Assembly: GCF_900101335.1 (NCBI RefSeq)
Contig: NZ_FNKA01000003.1
Location: 496,001-560,000 of the forward strand
Direction: 5' to 3'
DNA: 64,000 nt
Source: Quadrisphaera sp. DSM 44207
Lineage (GTDB): Bacteria; Actinomycetota; Actinomycetes; Actinomycetales; Quadrisphaeraceae
A program made the position numbers and the translations under genes. The notes beneath the pieces were generated by a model, which did no database searches, was not told where the DNA came from, and saw nothing but the letters and a program-made list of their open reading frames with translations. Each line of letters begins with the position of its first letter. The stretch's first letter is position 1. Of this stretch, positions 62,847-64,000 are shown in pieces.

Positions 62847-62922
62847 GCCGCGTTGCCGCTCAGATGCCGAGCAGAAGGGTCCCTCGGAGCCGTCCGCCGC
62901 GGCATCTGAGCGGCAACGCGGC
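62847..62922. repeat. 23-bp perfect inverted repeat behind the glgP terminator
   Basis: Arms 62847-62869 and 62900-62922 are exact reverse complements separated by 30 bp. The inner ends are CAGATGCCG/CGGCATCTG. It lies between glgP and the last gene, close to that gene's start. Confidence 0.75.
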
Positions 62923-62951
62923 ACGTGGAAGGCAACGACGTCTAGGAGCGG

Positions 62952-64000
62952 ATGCCTCACGCCTGTGGACGGCTGCAGCGACGCGCCGCTCACCCGATCG
63001 AGACTGCCGGTCTGCGAGCGGGCCGGCCGGACGACGTGGAGCTGCCCCTGGTCTTCACCACGGCCGAAGCGCTCGAGGCCGGGTGGACGCGCCACGAGGT
63101 CACCGGCCGCGTCCGCCGCGGGGACTGGGTGCGCCTGCGCTCCGGAGCCTTCTGCCTGGCAGAGCGGTGGCGGGCCTCGGACGCATCAGGCCGTCATGTC
63201 CTGGGAGCTGTCGCGGTGGCGAGGTGCCGCGACGGCGCGGTCCTCAGCCACCTGTCCGCGGCCGCCCGGTGGGGCTGGCCCCTCCCGCCGGGTGGTGACC
63301 AGCCGTCCTGGCTCACCACTGCGCCGGGGCCCGCGACCAGGACGGTGCGGCTCGAGCGGCTGCGGGTCGAGGTCGCCGACCTCGGGGCCCCGGAGGTGGT
63401 GCCGGCCGTCGCAGCGCGCGTGTCGGTGACCTCGCGCGCCCGCACGGTCGCGGACTGCCTGCGCCACCTGCCCGCACCGGACGCCGTGGCCGTCGCTGAC
63501 GCCGCCGTGGCGGCGGGCCTGTCGCGGGCGGACCTGGACGAGGCGCCGAGGCGGCAGACCGGATGGCCCTACGCCGAGCGGGCGCGGGGACGCGTGCGGC
63601 TCGTCGATCCCCGCCGGGAGTCCTGGCTCGAGTCCTGGTCCGTGGTGAGGCTCCACGAGCGCGGAGTGCCGCTGCCGGAGCCCCAGGCCGTGGTGCACGA
63701 CCGGCGCGGCCGCTTCCTCGCCCGGGTGGACTGGTGGTGGCCGCAGCACGGAGTCGTCGGGGAGGCGGACGGGCGGGTGAAGTACCGGCGGGCCGGGATC
63801 CGCACCCCCGAGGACGCCGACCGGCTCCTGCGGGAGGAGAAGGGGCGCGAGGACCGCCTGCGGGACGCGGGGCTGGAGGTCGTGCGCTACGGCACGCGCG
63901 ACGCCGACGGAGGGATCGAGGAGCTCCTCGACCGCGTCGGCCGGGCCCTGGCGCGGGGTGACCCCGCACGCGTGCACGGCCGCATCACGCCGACGCCCCT
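62952..64000 (+). CDS. AbiEi-antitoxin/DUF559-like protein, 3' end outside window
   Basis: 349 codons are visible with no stop codon before the window ends. ATG 62952 has AGGAG at 62944-62948. N-terminal winged-helix-type region as in AbiEi-family proteins (LVFTTAEALEAGWTRHEVTG, RVRRGDWVRLRSGAFCLAE, LSHLSAAARWGWPLP). The C-terminal part resembles the DUF559 very-short-patch-repair-like nuclease fold: RESWLESWSVVRLHERGVPL, LARVDWWWPQHGVVGEADGR and VKYRRAG supply Glu, Asp and Glu-x-Asp/Lys. Such genes are abundant and variable in actinobacteria; function unknown. Confidence 0.75.
   Translation, partial: MPHACGRLQRRAAHPIETAGLRAGRPDDVELPLVFTTAEALEAGWTRHEVTGRVRRGDWVRLRSGAFCLAERWRASDASGRHVLGAVAVARCRDGAVLSHLSAAARWGWPLPPGGDQPSWLTTAPGPATRTVRLERLRVEVADLGAPEVVPAVAARVSVTSRARTVADCLRHLPAPDAVAVADAAVAAGLSRADLDEAPRRQTGWPYAERARGRVRLVDPRRESWLESWSVVRLHERGVPLPEPQAVVHDRRGRFLARVDWWWPQHGVVGEADGRVKYRRAGIRTPEDADRLLREEKGREDRLRDAGLEVVRYGTRDADGGIEELLDRVGRALARGDPARVHGRITPTP

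Overview
The window is very GC-rich bacterial DNA. Gene content and order point to an actinomycete: an M23 peptidase next to smpB and ssrA; hom-thrC-thrB-rho-rpmE-prfA-prmC followed by a Sua5-type gene, a WecA-type gene and the complete atp operon; MurA with Asp in place of the catalytic Cys; NucS; and a GlgE pathway cluster. GTG starts, 4-bp start/stop overlaps and apparently leaderless promoters fit this. A Kineosporiales-like genus (Kineococcus or Quadrisphaera type) is my best guess, but it is inference only.

Layout. 1-2.8 kb: the 3' part of an envelope peptidase gene, smpB and an oxidoreductase. 3.07-3.44 kb: tmRNA. 3.5-7.7 kb: an accessory patch directly behind the tmRNA, with an N-terminally truncated RHS/YD-repeat gene, a displaced second RHS fragment and four tiny two-helix membrane-protein genes; AT content rises towards its end. 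8-19 kb: housekeeping and envelope genes (Gfo/Idh oxidoreductase, 5'-nucleotidase, truncated DUF4349 protein, nicotinamidase, GGDEF protein, VanZ-like, AlgH, DUF3039, MFS transporter, helicase). 19-19.5 kb: a repeat nest around a broken SRPBCC gene. 19.6-28.7 kb: threonine synthesis, rho, rpmE, prfA, prmC and a Sua5-type gene. 28.7-38 kb: WecA-like transferase and the ATP synthase operon, with an epsilon subunit that has lost its C-terminal domain. 38-47 kb: DUF2550, murA, STAS, an antiporter fused to a UBP zinc finger, nucS, an amino-acid ABC transporter and a methyltransferase. 47-52 kb: AI-2E exporter, a thiamine-binding-type protein, two unknown envelope proteins and a YbbN-like thioredoxin. 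52-63 kb: glgP divergent from glgE-treS-(maltokinase-glgB). The window ends inside an AbiEi/DUF559-like gene.

How the genes work together. SmpB and tmRNA form the trans-translation system. TreS, maltokinase, GlgE and GlgB form the route trehalose > maltose > maltose-1-phosphate > alpha-glucan, and GlgP degrades the product. The atp operon makes the F1Fo synthase.

Most unusual sequence-level signals: (i) a 31-bp-period repeat family built on TGCATGATCAC, in opposed arrays at two loci; (ii) short tandem repeats that run across the stop codons of six genes; (iii) a maltokinase-GlgB reading frame with no stop codon between the two enzymes; (iv) a set of genes with -10 boxes only 6-8 nt before the start codon, including a mirror-image glgE/glgP promoter pair; (v) the RHS debris behind tmRNA.
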